Counted from the first letter of the stretch, positions 44,016 to 52,626 are shown. The stretch is DNA of 64,000 nt from Micromonospora matsumotoense (GCF_900091525.1 NZ_FMCU01000001.1:558001-622000); one strand, 5' to 3'. Numbers and translations: made by a program. Notes: a model not told the origin generated them from the sequence alone.

Positions 44016-44687
44016 ATGTGGGGGAACGTCGGGCCACGGGTCGCCCAGCTGTCACCGATCGAACGGGTCCGGCTGCGCCGGATCGCGGTCCGGTACGCGG
44101 TGCACGGCTGGGAGGTGACCCCCGGCGCCTGCCTGGCGCGCAGCCGCTTCGTGTGCGGCCGGGCCGGTTGCCCCACCGTCGGCTGCCATCCCGCGCTGGA
44201 GAACTGGGAGCGCGGGGCGAGCACCGATCCGGCCCGGGTCGCCACCTGGTGGCGCAGCCGCCCGCACGGGGTGCTGCTGCCCACCGGCCGCGCCTTCGAC
44301 GTGCTGGAGGTGGCGGCGCACCTGGGCCGCCGGCTGCTCGACGCGGTCCCCGGCCACCCGGTCGGCCCGGGTGCCCGGGGTCCGGTGGTGGTGACCCCGA
44401 CCGGACGCTGGATGTTCCTGGTCCGCCCCGGCGACCCGCTGCGCCCCGAGTTGGAGCACTGCTTCCACGTGGTCCGACACGGCCCCGGGTCGTGGATACC
44501 GGCACCGCCCACCCGGCTGCCCGAGGGCACCGTGCGCTGGGCGGTCGCCCCGGAACAGGCCCGCTGGCGGTTGCCCGACTCCTACCTGCTGCAGAACACC
44601 CTGATCGAGGCGTTGCGGGCCGACGGGGTGACGCTGACCCCGGAGCTGCTGCCGGGCCAGCTCCCGCTCCCCCGGCGCGGTCACTGA
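44016..44687 (+). CDS. DNA primase/polymerase-like (Prim-Pol) protein, probably degenerate
   Basis: A 223-residue protein similar to the N-terminal Prim-Pol domain found in actinomycetes. VRYAVHGWEVTPGACLAR begins the fold; Cys39, Cys47, Cys52 and Cys57 with His58 suggest a zinc site. The usual Asp-x-Asp metal motif is replaced by FDVLEV (Asp95, Glu98), so polymerase activity is doubtful. ATG 44016 has AGGAG upstream, but an in-frame GTG at 43977 cannot be excluded. Divergence from the XRE gene suggests joint control. Confidence 0.7.
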   Translation: MWGNVGPRVAQLSPIERVRLRRIAVRYAVHGWEVTPGACLARSRFVCGRAGCPTVGCHPALENWERGASTDPARVATWWRSRPHGVLLPTGRAFDVLEVAAHLGRRLLDAVPGHPVGPGARGPVVVTPTGRWMFLVRPGDPLRPELEHCFHVVRHGPGSWIPAPPTRLPEGTVRWAVAPEQARWRLPDSYLLQNTLIEALRADGVTLTPELLPGQLPLPRRGH

Positions 44688-45106
44688 CCACGGTGCGGCA
44701 GCGGGTCGGAGCCCGGCGGGGTCAGGTTCCCGCCAGCGTCCCCGCCGACGCCGGACTCGTTGCACACCACGACGGCGCGGACGCGCCACCGGAGCGGGGG
44801 TAGGACATGGCCAGGGACGACGAGATGCGGCACACCGACGGCACCGAACCACCCCACCGGCGGCGGCCCCGCCACTGGTCGGACACCCGGCCGGCCGGTT
44901 CCCGACCGGGCCGCCCCCGGCCGACCGGCTCCCGCCCGTCGGGCACCCACCGCACGGCCAGGTGAGCGACGCCGCGCTCGCCCCGGGGGTGACGCGGCAC
45001 GTGAGCGCCCCCACCGGCACCGTCGCGGGCCACCCCGGCCGACGGACCACCGCCCTGTCCGCCGGCGTGCGCCGTCCACCGACCCGCCTCGACTCGGCAC
45101 GGGCGG
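44688..45106. other. 419-base spacer between convergent genes
   Basis: No gene is supported. A 52-codon plus-strand frame (ATG 44807) and short minus-strand frames exist, but their Arg/Pro-rich composition looks like GC-rich noise. No strong hairpin was found close to either stop codon. Confidence 0.45.
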
Positions 45107-45877
45107 TCAGTCGGCCAGCGGCAGGGCGGTGGAGCGCCACAGCCGGCCGTCGTCGGTGACCACCGCGTGCAGGTGGCCGGGCAGCCGGTCGAGCCAGCCG
45201 ACGCCGGCCACGCCCATCGCCACCGCCGCCGTGGCGTACGCGTCGGCGACGCCCAGGTCGGGGCCGACCACGGTGACCGAGCGCAGCCCCCGGGCCGGCT
45301 CGCCCCGCCGGGGGTCGAGGACGTGGTGGCCCCGCTCGTAGACGCCCGAGGTGGCGACCGCCAGATCGGTACCGGTGAGCACCAGGCAGGCGGCGTACGC
45401 GTCCCAGGGATGCCGGACGCCGATCCGCCACGGCTGCCCGGACGACGAGTGCCCGCGTACCCGGACGTCACCGCCGGCGTTGAGGCAGTGGTCGACCACC
45501 CCGGCGGCCAGCAGACGGTCCGAGGCGACCTGCGCCGACCAGCCCTTCACGTAGCCGGAGGGGTCCAGCCGACCGGTGGCGTACGCGTCGAAGTAGCCGT
45601 CGGTGTCGCCCCACAGGTCGGCGCAGCGGGCCAGCACCGCCCGCAGGTCCGCCGACGCCTCGGACAGCGGCAGCTCCCCCCGGTCGACGCGGCGCACCTC
45701 GCTGTCCTCGCGGTAGGTGGTGAACCGGGCGTCGACCTCGCGCAGCCAGTGGAACGTGTCGTCGGCCAACTCCCGCAGGGTGGCGGCGGGCAGGTCGTCG
45801 GCGAGGTCCAGGCTGATCGCCGTACCCATCACCTGCTCGACCCGGCGCAGGCCGGGCCGGGTCGCCGGCACGGTCAT
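45107..45877 (-). CDS. apbE: FAD:protein FMN transferase
   Basis: A 256-residue ApbE protein. VMGTAISLDLADDLP and VDARFTTYREDSEVRRVDRGE open the fold. GYFDAYATGRLDPSGYVKGWSAQ, LNAGGDVRVRG and the VADAYATAAVAMG metal/FAD motif are family signatures. ApbE moves FMN from FAD onto a serine or threonine of a partner protein outside the cytoplasm. Its start overlaps the stop of the FMN-binding gene by one base (TGATG), and that protein carries a matching acceptor motif. No signal peptide is obvious, so its location is uncertain. Confidence 0.92.
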   Translation of the reverse strand: MTVPATRPGLRRVEQVMGTAISLDLADDLPAATLRELADDTFHWLREVDARFTTYREDSEVRRVDRGELPLSEASADLRAVLARCADLWGDTDGYFDAYATGRLDPSGYVKGWSAQVASDRLLAAGVVDHCLNAGGDVRVRGHSSSGQPWRIGVRHPWDAYAACLVLTGTDLAVATSGVYERGHHVLDPRRGEPARGLRSVTVVGPDLGVADAYATAAVAMGVAGVGWLDRLPGHLHAVVTDDGRLWRSTALPLAD

Positions 45878-46473
45878 CAGCGCACCTGGTCGAGGGCGGC
45901 CTGCAACGACTGCCGGTAGCCGTTGCTGGTGGCGGTCGCCTGGGAGACGGTGTCCAGGTTGGCGTCCTGCTGGCGCACCACCGTGCCGGAGGTGCCGCTG
46001 TAGGCGTCGTCCACCCGGTTGCTGCGCAGGTCGGACTGGCCGCCCTGGGGCAGCTCCAGGGCCACCGCGTTGACGATCCTGCTGCCGGAGACGGTGATCT
46101 GCACCTGCACGTTGCCGAACTCCGTGACGACCACCGGCCCGGTGATCTTGCGGTTGGTCGACTTGGGCGCGGCGGTGCTGGTTCGCGGGGCGGCCGGGGT
46201 GCTCCGCGTACCGGTGCCGCCACCGGTGGTGGTCCGGCCCGCGCCCGGGGTGCGGCTCGCGGTGGCGTCGGGCCGGCCGGCCGGCCGGGTCGGCGCGGCG
46301 GCCCGCTCCGACGCCACGCCGGGGGCGGCCGGGTCGGTCCGGCCGGGCGTTCCGACCGGCACGCCGGCCGGCAGTTCCTGGGCGACCTGGCTGGCGCCCG
46401 GTGCGCCCTTGAGCACCACCAGGGCGGTGGTGCCGGCGGCCAACCCGGTGATCGCCAGAAGCGCGCGACGCAT
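45877..46473 (-). CDS. secreted or anchored FMN-binding protein, ApbE substrate
   Basis: A 198-residue protein: signal anchor at residues 3-24, then a Thr/Pro/Ala/Arg-rich linker to about residue 110, then an FMN-bind domain (VVVTEFGNVQVQITVSGSRIVNAVALELP). The acceptor motif DTVSQATATS at 174-183 matches the flavinylation consensus D-x-x-S-G-A-T except for Gln in place of Gly; Thr180 would carry FMN. It lies between the ferric-reductase-like and ApbE genes, all on one transcript. It probably carries electrons on the outer face of the membrane. Confidence 0.88.
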   Translation of the reverse strand: MRRALLAITGLAAGTTALVVLKGAPGASQVAQELPAGVPVGTPGRTDPAAPGVASERAAAPTRPAGRPDATASRTPGAGRTTTGGGTGTRSTPAAPRTSTAAPKSTNRKITGPVVVTEFGNVQVQITVSGSRIVNAVALELPQGGQSDLRSNRVDDAYSGTSGTVVRQQDANLDTVSQATATSNGYRQSLQAALDQVR

Positions 46474-46486
46474 GTCAGGTGCCTTT

Positions 46487-47908
46487 CTACAGCTCGAACG
46501 GGGCGAGGTGGATCTGCCGGCGGGGCACACCCGCCTGGCGGAGCGCCCGCACCGAGGACTCGACCAACCCCTCCGGCCCGCACAGGTAGACGTCACGCCG
46601 GATCAGGTCGGGCACCAGTTGGCGCAGCCCGTCCGGGCTCATCACCTGCCGGGGGCCGGGGTCGTCGCGGGAGCCGATGACATACCAGACCGAGGTCTGC
46701 CGGGCCTGGGCCAGCCAGTCCAGCTCGTGGTGCAGCAGCACGTCGGCCGGGGTACGGGCCCGGTAGATCAGGGCCGCGCCGGGCGGCAACTCCTCCAGCA
46801 TCGCCCGCAGCGGGCCGATGCCGCTGCCACCGGCGATCAGCAGGGCCAGGTCCCGGGTCCGGTGCGCGGCGGTGAAGGTGCCGGAGGGGCCCTCCACCCA
46901 GACCCGGGTGCCCGGGTCGAGGTCGCGCAGGTCGCCGGTGTGCCGGCCGACCACCTTGACGGTCAGCCGCAGCCAGCGGCCGTTCGCGGCGGCGGAGAGC
47001 GAGAACGGGTGCGACTGCCACCAGCAGCCCCGGGTCAGGAACCGCCAGCGCAGGTACTGTCCCCCGAGCAGGTCGAGCTGGTGGAGCCGACGGCCGGTCA
47101 GATAGATCGAGATGGTGTCCGGGCTCTCCGCCACCACGTCGGCCACCCGCAGCCGGTGCCGCAGGTTGAGCAGCAGCGGCGCGACCAGCCGACCCCAGAG
47201 CAGGGCGGCGGCGACCAGCAGGTAACCGGCGATCCAGCCGGTACGCACCGGGCCGGGTGGGAAGAGCTGCGCGCCGTTGCTGAACTGGTGGCCGAAGCCG
47301 AGCAGCAGCACCAGGTAGCTGGTCAGGTGCAGGTGGTACCAGAGTTCGTAGGGCAGGGCCCGGCGGACCGCCCGGATGCCGGTACCGCCGACCAGCACCA
47401 GGATGCCGGCCGCGACGAACGCGGACACCATGTCGTCGAAGTCGCGCAGCAGCACCCCCACCTCGGCGGTGACCGAGTTGTCCTGGGTGCGGGCGTAGCC
47501 GACCACCAGCAGCGACAGGTGGGCCAGCACCGCCACCAGCAGGGTCGCGCCCAGGTCCCGGTGCACCCGGGACAACCGCTCGCCGCCGACCCCACGTTCC
47601 AGCACCCCGAGCCGGCTCATCATCAGCACCTGCACCAGCAGCAGGTAGCCGGCGATCAGGCCGGTGACCCGCCCGGCCGCGGTGAGCACGTCGGCGGTGC
47701 CGGCCAGCGAACCGGCCGGGGTGTCGAGCCACCACGGCAGCACCGCGACCACCAGGCCGACCCAGAACAGTCCGGACACCACCCGCCGGCCGACCGACCC
47801 CCGCCGCGGCAGGGCCGGCGGCGGGCGTACGGACGCAGCCGACCGGCCGCCGTACGGGGACGGGTCCCCGGTACGACGGCCGGCGGCGTGCATGTCCTGA
47901 TAGGTCAC
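46487..47908 (-). CDS. ferric-reductase-like transmembrane flavocytochrome
   Basis: A 473-residue protein. Six membrane segments contain two His pairs spaced as in bis-heme ferric reductases (HRDLGATLLVAVLAH and HLTSYLVLLLGFGH). The cytoplasmic half is an FNR-type module: HPFSLSAAANG binds FAD, and GGSGIGPLRAMLEE and YLCGPEGLVESSVRAL bind NAD(P)H. It should pass electrons from NAD(P)H across the membrane. GTG 47908 overlaps the DUF1501 stop (GTGA); ATG 47893 is an alternative. Next in the run is the FMN-binding protein, its likely acceptor. Confidence 0.88.
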   Translation of the reverse strand: MTYQDMHAAGRRTGDPSPYGGRSAASVRPPPALPRRGSVGRRVVSGLFWVGLVVAVLPWWLDTPAGSLAGTADVLTAAGRVTGLIAGYLLLVQVLMMSRLGVLERGVGGERLSRVHRDLGATLLVAVLAHLSLLVVGYARTQDNSVTAEVGVLLRDFDDMVSAFVAAGILVLVGGTGIRAVRRALPYELWYHLHLTSYLVLLLGFGHQFSNGAQLFPPGPVRTGWIAGYLLVAAALLWGRLVAPLLLNLRHRLRVADVVAESPDTISIYLTGRRLHQLDLLGGQYLRWRFLTRGCWWQSHPFSLSAAANGRWLRLTVKVVGRHTGDLRDLDPGTRVWVEGPSGTFTAAHRTRDLALLIAGGSGIGPLRAMLEELPPGAALIYRARTPADVLLHHELDWLAQARQTSVWYVIGSRDDPGPRQVMSPDGLRQLVPDLIRRDVYLCGPEGLVESSVRALRQAGVPRRQIHLAPFEL

Positions 47909-49308
47909 GCGTAGAGCTTCATCGGGGTGAACTTCTTCCTCGGGAAGATCTTGTCGACCTGGGCGGTGGTCAGCCCGAACCGGCCCTGCGCCACCGCGCC
48001 GTAGACGTTGAACATGTTGTTGTACTCGGGTACGTCTCCCGAGTCCAGATCGCTCAATCCGTCCCAGGTGCCGAGCAGCGAGCCGGCGAGCCTGCGCCCG
48101 GACAGGATGGTGACCACCCCGCCGTGGCCGTGGTCGGTGCCGCCGCCGTTGGAGGCGACCCGGCGGCCGAACTCGCTGGACACCATGACCGTGACGTCGG
48201 CGGCCCGGTCGCCCAGATCGGTGAAGAAGGCCGCCATCGCGCCCGCCAGCTCGCCGAGCCGCCGGTGCAGTTGGCCACCGGAGCGGGTGCCCTGGTTCTC
48301 GTGGGTGTCGTAGCCGCCCATGCCGACCGTGGCGACCCGGACGTTCGCCCCGCCCTTGATCAGCTGGGCGAGCTGCTGGAAGGCGTACCCGACGCCCTCG
48401 TACCGCACGCCCTCCGCCGGCTGGTACGGCTTCGCGGCGAGCTGCTGGGCGGTCGACAACGCGCCCATCCCCTCGATCACCGCCTCCTCGACCGGGTGGT
48501 TGATCCCGGTGAACAGGCCCCGGATCGCCTTCTCGGTGGCCGCCCGGTAGCGGTCGTCGCCGTTGAGCCGCAGCGAGCCGACGCTGTTGAGCGACAGCGC
48601 GCCGTTGGTGCCGACCAGCGAGCGGGGCAGCGTGCTGCCGATGCCGACGCTGCGGAACGCGGTGCCCTTGCCGAGGGAGTCGACCAGGCTGTCCAGCCAG
48701 CCCCGGCCACCGGTCTCGTGGGGCAGGCCGCCCAGGTTGCAGGCGTCGGCGGCCTGGAAGTGGCTGCGGGACAACCGCTCGTCGGAGACCGCCGGGACGA
48801 AACCGAGCTGGCCGGCCTTGAGCCACTTCTCCAGCGGGGCGAAGGCGCTGGTCAGCTTGAAGCCCCGGCCCAGAGCCAGCGAGTCGTCGCCGAGCAGCAG
48901 GTCAGGGCGGGCCTTGGCCAGCACCGGGTCGTCGGCCGGGGCGACCAGGCTGAGCCCGTCCAGCCCGCCGTAGAGGAAGACGTGGATCAGGGTGCCGGTC
49001 TTCGTCGCCGCGAACGACGCCGAGGTGGTGACGAACTGGGCGGTGGCCAGCGTGGTGGCGGTGGCGGCGGCCCCGGCGACGAAGGTCCGCCGGGTCACCC
49101 CGCGCCCGTCCTGCTGGGCCTCCTCCTGGTCCTCCAACCGGCGGTAGCGGTCGGCCTCGGCGGCGTTCTCGGCGGCGACGACGTCCGCCTCGGCCCGCAG
49201 CACCGCCTCGGCCGGGTTGTCGGCGAGCCGGCGCAGGTCGGGGCATTCGGGGTGCAGGGGGAACGAGGGCACGGTCTTCTCCATCGGGTGCGTCACCGGG
49301 TTGTCCAT
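47905..49308 (-). CDS. DUF1501 Tat-exported protein
   Basis: A 467-residue protein. The twin arginines at 73-74 (GVTRRTFVAGAAATATTLATA) mark Tat export after an unusually long cytoplasmic lead. Beyond it, LIHVFLYGGLDGLSLVAPADDPVLAK, LGFVPAVSDERLSRSHFQAADA, GMGGYDTHENQGTRSGGQLHRRLGEL and SSEFGRRVASNGGGTDHGHGGVVTILSG are DUF1501 motifs, related to alkaline-phosphatase/sulfatase folds. ATG 49308 is eight bases after the DUF1800 stop, with GAGG before it. DUF1501 and DUF1800 proteins are almost always encoded together; their reaction is unknown. Confidence 0.9.
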   Translation of the reverse strand: MDNPVTHPMEKTVPSFPLHPECPDLRRLADNPAEAVLRAEADVVAAENAAEADRYRRLEDQEEAQQDGRGVTRRTFVAGAAATATTLATAQFVTTSASFAATKTGTLIHVFLYGGLDGLSLVAPADDPVLAKARPDLLLGDDSLALGRGFKLTSAFAPLEKWLKAGQLGFVPAVSDERLSRSHFQAADACNLGGLPHETGGRGWLDSLVDSLGKGTAFRSVGIGSTLPRSLVGTNGALSLNSVGSLRLNGDDRYRAATEKAIRGLFTGINHPVEEAVIEGMGALSTAQQLAAKPYQPAEGVRYEGVGYAFQQLAQLIKGGANVRVATVGMGGYDTHENQGTRSGGQLHRRLGELAGAMAAFFTDLGDRAADVTVMVSSEFGRRVASNGGGTDHGHGGVVTILSGRRLAGSLLGTWDGLSDLDSGDVPEYNNMFNVYGAVAQGRFGLTTAQVDKIFPRKKFTPMKLYA

Positions 49309-49316
49309 CGACTGCC

Positions 49317-51332
49317 TCACCGCAGGTGGTGCTGGGGGGACGCGAGGATCGCCCGCGCGACGGCGGCGACGGCCCCGTTGAACGTGGCGTCGACCTTGGC
49401 GGTGGCGGACACGCCGGCCACCCCGAGGATCAGGTTCTTCTCCCGCGTGGACAGCTTCTGGTGCACCAGCCGCTGGGCCAGCGCGTCCACGTACGCCCCG
49501 GCGGTCGTCGGCGGCTTCGCCACCAGCTTCTCGGGTCTGGTGTACGTGAACTGGGTGCGACGGCCGGCGATCAGGTCGGCGGCCTCGTTCCACCCGTTGA
49601 CCATCGTCCCGGCCGACGTCCAGGCGACGTAGACGTCCGGGTAGCCGTCGGGGGTGGGCTGGCCCATCGGGTACTGGCCCAGCTCGCGCAGCTTGTCGTG
49701 GATCTGGCGCAGCCCCTGGGCGAACGCGGTGCGCGTGCTGTCGCCCTGCCGGAAGCCCGGCCCGGCCTGCGGCCCGACGCCCAGGGTCCGGTAGGTGGCG
49801 ACCAGGTACTCCATCGGCCGGCGCACCTTCTGGCCCACCGCCGCCCAGAACTCCGAGGAGCTGAACAGCGACATCAGCAGCGGCTTCACCGAGCCATTGT
49901 TGACCGTGTAGATCTTGGTGAGCCGGTCCACCAGGGACTTCGGCGGGGTGTCCGAGACGAACCGGGTGGCCAGGCTGCGGGCCACGTACCGGGCGGTCGA
50001 CGGGTGCAGCGCGATGTACGTGAGGTACGCGTCGATGACCTGGTCGGCCTTCCTGGGGTCGGCCGAGTCGTTGGGGTGGCTGAAACCGAGGATCTTCACC
50101 TTGCCCCGGTAGTGCCGCTCGTTACGGAAGACGTACTTCCCGTCGTCGACGCCCCGGCCGGTCTGGAGCAGGGCAGCCTGGCGGACGTCCTTCTCGGTGT
50201 AGCCGCCGTCGACCCCGACCGAATACAGCTCCAGGTTCTCCCGGGCCAGGTTCTCGTTGACCGCGTCGGCCCGGGAGTCGTTCTGGTTGAGGTAGAGCAG
50301 CAGCGCCGGGTGCCTGTTCGCCGCCACCAGCATCTCCGGGTAGCTGCCCATGGCGTGCTTGCGGACCACGTCCCGGTCGAACGAGTTGCGGTACGCCTCA
50401 CCGCCGTCGAAGTCCGCGGCGACGTGCAGGAAGTCGTTCCAGAAGTCGACCATCACCTCGTACAGCTGCCGTTCCGACCAGATCTGCCGGGCCAGCGTGC
50501 CGTCGACCATCTCCCGCTCCGGCTGCGCCCCCCGCGCGTTGAGCTGTTCGCGCTGGTCGCGCAGCTGCTGGCTGGTCAGCTTGAGGGTGGGCAGCTCGGC
50601 GAGCTTCAGCTCGGCGGCGCTGGGCGCGATCTTCTCCGGGTCGAGCTGTTGGCGCACCCAGGCGTCGATGCCCATCCGCCTGATGTCGGCGAGCACCTTC
50701 GGGGTGGCCCCGAAGGTGGCCCGGCTGGCCAGGTGCCGGATCGGGTCCTTGGCCAGCACGGTCTTCACCGTCACCGGGGTCTCCGCCGCCGCGGCGGCGG
50801 GGCCGGAGAAGGTCCGCCCGCCGTTGGGCGAGTTCTTCTTCAGCGCCGCACCGGCCCGGGAGCCCATGTAGCTCTCGTTCTGCTCGGTGTAGGTGCGTAC
50901 CGTGCTCGGCTGCTGGCCGCTGGGTCGGGCCGGGGTGCCGTCGGTGACCGTGGCGCCGGTGGCGTCCCCGGCGACGGTGTCGGCACCGAACAGGCTCCGC
51001 ACCTGGGGGCTCATCGCCAGCGCCGCGCCACCGGCCACCACGGCGGCGGTGCCACCCAGCGCGACCAGCGCGCGCCGCCGGCCGACCCGGCCCCGGTCGC
51101 CGTCACCGTCGTCGTCCAGGGTGGGCAGTCCGGTGCCGGCCGGCTGGTGGAACGCCTGCCGGCCCAGGCCCTCGGGGCCCACCCACTGCGGGCCCCGGGA
51201 CACCGGCGAGCCGGTGGGCGCGTACCCGGCGTGCGGGTCGCCGTACGGGTGACCGGGGGCGTCGTACGACGTCGGGGGGCGTCCGTCGGGGGTGGCGTGC
51301 GGTCGGTGCGGTGGCACATTCTGGTCGGCCAT
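49317..51332 (-). CDS. DUF1800 exported protein
   Basis: A 671-residue protein. A Pro/Gly-rich lead of about 85 residues is followed by GRRRALVALGGTAAVVAGGAALAM (Tat-like signal anchor). The body contains HLASRATFGATPKVLADIRRMG, VDFWNDFLHVAAD, RKHAMGSYPEMLVAANRHPALLLYLNQNDSR and NENLARENLELYSVGVDGGYTEKDVRQAA, all DUF1800 landmarks. It is the first gene of the five-gene run and has a good promoter 94 bases upstream. Enzyme activity unknown. Confidence 0.9.
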   Translation of the reverse strand: MADQNVPPHRPHATPDGRPPTSYDAPGHPYGDPHAGYAPTGSPVSRGPQWVGPEGLGRQAFHQPAGTGLPTLDDDGDGDRGRVGRRRALVALGGTAAVVAGGAALAMSPQVRSLFGADTVAGDATGATVTDGTPARPSGQQPSTVRTYTEQNESYMGSRAGAALKKNSPNGGRTFSGPAAAAAETPVTVKTVLAKDPIRHLASRATFGATPKVLADIRRMGIDAWVRQQLDPEKIAPSAAELKLAELPTLKLTSQQLRDQREQLNARGAQPEREMVDGTLARQIWSERQLYEVMVDFWNDFLHVAADFDGGEAYRNSFDRDVVRKHAMGSYPEMLVAANRHPALLLYLNQNDSRADAVNENLARENLELYSVGVDGGYTEKDVRQAALLQTGRGVDDGKYVFRNERHYRGKVKILGFSHPNDSADPRKADQVIDAYLTYIALHPSTARYVARSLATRFVSDTPPKSLVDRLTKIYTVNNGSVKPLLMSLFSSSEFWAAVGQKVRRPMEYLVATYRTLGVGPQAGPGFRQGDSTRTAFAQGLRQIHDKLRELGQYPMGQPTPDGYPDVYVAWTSAGTMVNGWNEAADLIAGRRTQFTYTRPEKLVAKPPTTAGAYVDALAQRLVHQKLSTREKNLILGVAGVSATAKVDATFNGAVAAVARAILASPQHHLR

Positions 51333-51425
51333 GTACCAGTCCCGTTTTCTTTCGATGCGCCGGACCACTGCGACCGGGGGCGGGGCGGAGGGTACGGCGG
51401 CGGCTGCCGGAGGAGTTGCTACGGG

Positions 51426-51454
51426 AAAGTAGCCAAGGGGTGGAATGCCATCAA
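51426..51454 (-). promoter_or_regulatory. promoter of the DUF1800-to-ApbE operon
   Basis: On the minus strand TTGATG (51454-51449) and TACTTT (51431-51426) are 17 bases apart, giving a leader of about 85 bases before ATG 51332. Confidence 0.5.
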
Positions 51455-51708
51455 GGCTGGTCGCGGCGGCCCTGCCGGGCACTTAAGCCGCAGCTCAGCA
51501 CCCTGCCCGGCCGGGTGGTTGCGCCCCGGCCGGGTGGCGGCGTCCCCAGCAGGGACGACGCGTCCGCCGACAACACCGCCGTAACGTTTTGGCCGTACGC
51601 GTCACCGCACGCGACGTTCACCGGCACAGCGAAACTTAAGCCACCGGTAAGCCTGCGCTGAGGTCGCCCGAGCGCCCTCGCGGCCCGGTTTCGGCCGGCC
51701 CGTCCCCC

Positions 51709-51792
51709 GCCGTCGGCCGACCTGTGCCCGCCGTCGGCCGACCTGTGCCCGCCGTCGGCCGACCTGTGCCCGCCGTCGATCGGCCCGTCCCC
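51709..51792. repeat. 21-bp tandem repeat, four units
   Basis: Three exact copies of a 21-base unit starting GCCGTCGGCCGACCTGTG at 51709, 51730 and 51751, and one diverged copy at 51772. It lies in the 566-base gap (51333-51898) between the DUF1800 start and the DUF3040 gene. Apart from this repeat and the promoter, that gap shows nothing recognised. Confidence 0.75.
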
Positions 51793-51898
51793 GCCGGCTG
51801 GTGGCAGGGATCGAAAGTAGCAGCAGCAGAAGGGCGTGACCCGCCTCCAGAGCGGGTAAGCCGCCGAACCGCTGAAGCCGTGAGGGGAAGGCGCCGCC

Positions 51899-52156
51899 AT
51901 GCTCAGCAAAGAGGATCAGCGCAGATTCGAACAGATCACCCGGCAGCTCCGGGAGAGCGACCCGAAGTTCTTCGCGAGACTCGACCATCGGGTCCGGGCC
52001 CGGCGCGGACGCTGGCTGTTGTTGCTGACCGTCATCCTGTGGGCGTCACTGCCCGCGATGACCGTCGTGGCCGGACGGACGGCCGGCGCGGCGTGCGTCG
52101 TACTCGTGGCCGCCAACACCGGCCTGATGTGGCACTTCCGGCACCGCTGGCGCTGA
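51899..52156 (+). CDS. DUF3040 small membrane protein
   Basis: An 85-residue protein beginning MLSKEDQRRFEQITRQLRESDPKFFARLDHR, the charged helix of DUF3040, followed by two membrane segments (LLLLTVILWASLPAMTVVAG, AACVVLVAANTGLMWHF). Members are widespread in actinomycetes without known function. ATG 51899 has GAGGGGAAGG upstream. It stands alone in a repeat-rich region. Confidence 0.85.
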   Translation: MLSKEDQRRFEQITRQLRESDPKFFARLDHRVRARRGRWLLLLTVILWASLPAMTVVAGRTAGAACVVLVAANTGLMWHFRHRWR

Positions 52157-52241
52157 CCCGCCAGTCCGACCACGCCGGCCCGGTCGGCCACGGCCTTGGC
52201 CCGTGCCCGGCCCGGGTGCCGACGACGTCTCCGCCGGGGTC

Positions 52242-52319
52242 GGCTCAAGCCTCGCGGGCCCGTGGGTGGCTCAAGCCTCGCACGCCCGTGGGTGGCTCAA
52301 GCCTCGCAGGCTCGTGGGT
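52242..52319. repeat. 26-bp tandem repeat, three units
   Basis: Units at 52242, 52268 and 52294, each beginning GGCTCAAGCCTCGC and ending GTGGGT, differ at only a few positions. Confidence 0.8.
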
Positions 52320-52379
52320 GATGGGACCACCCGCCGATCCCGACGGCGCGCTCGCCGCGCCCGGCCACCCGGGTCACGT

Positions 52380-52460
52380 CATGATCGACACCAGTGGGGC
52401 GATGTTGTGGGGTCGGAGCGACGGGGACACCCCAATAGCGCCCCACTGGTGTCGATCATG
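52380..52460. repeat. 81-bp palindrome, distinct from the six-copy family
   Basis: The arm 52380-52401 (CATGATCGACACCAGTGGGG, then CG) is the exact inverse of 52439-52460. Inner segments TGGGGT and ACCCCA pair further. It would make a long cruciform or RNA hairpin. Only one copy was found in this window. Confidence 0.8.
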
Positions 52461-52536
52461 GACCGGGGGCACCGGGCGCGGTGCCAGGACCCTGGGCGCC
52501 ACATCCCGGGACACGGCGCGATACCCCGTGCCGGGG

Positions 52537-52619
52537 CGGGACGCCCGAGCCAGGACGGGACGCCACGAGCCAGGGCGGGACGTCGCGAGCCAGGACGGGA
52601 CGTCGCGAGCCAGGACGGG
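52537..52619. repeat. 20-bp tandem repeat, four units
   Basis: Four units of the form CGGGACGTCGCGAGCCAGGA (19-20 bases, slight variation) run up to the last codons of the SWIM gene on the minus strand. Confidence 0.75.
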
Positions 52620-52626
52620 ACGCCGG

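Larger units (their letters stand above)
52157..52626. other. 470-base repeat-rich spacer without a gene
   Basis: The gap between the DUF3040 gene and the SWIM gene holds three distinct repeat structures in a row (26-bp tandem, 81-bp palindrome, 20-bp tandem), listed separately. No coding frame is supported. Confidence 0.6.

Noticed and set aside
42539..44687. XRE regulator plus Prim-Pol protein considered as part of a prophage
   Set aside because: No integrase, attachment repeats or phage structural genes lie nearby and composition matches the chromosome.
44760..45100. Short frames considered as a small peptide or RiPP precursor next to the ApbE operon
   Set aside because: No ribosome site combined with a sensible composition, and no modifying enzyme nearby.
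45107..51332. Flavin operon considered as a siderophore-iron reduction locus
   Set aside because: No siderophore synthesis, uptake or Fur-like site is visible, so only electron transfer in general is claimed.
51709..52619. Tandem repeats considered as a CRISPR array
   Set aside because: Units are directly adjacent with no unique spacers and there are no cas genes.
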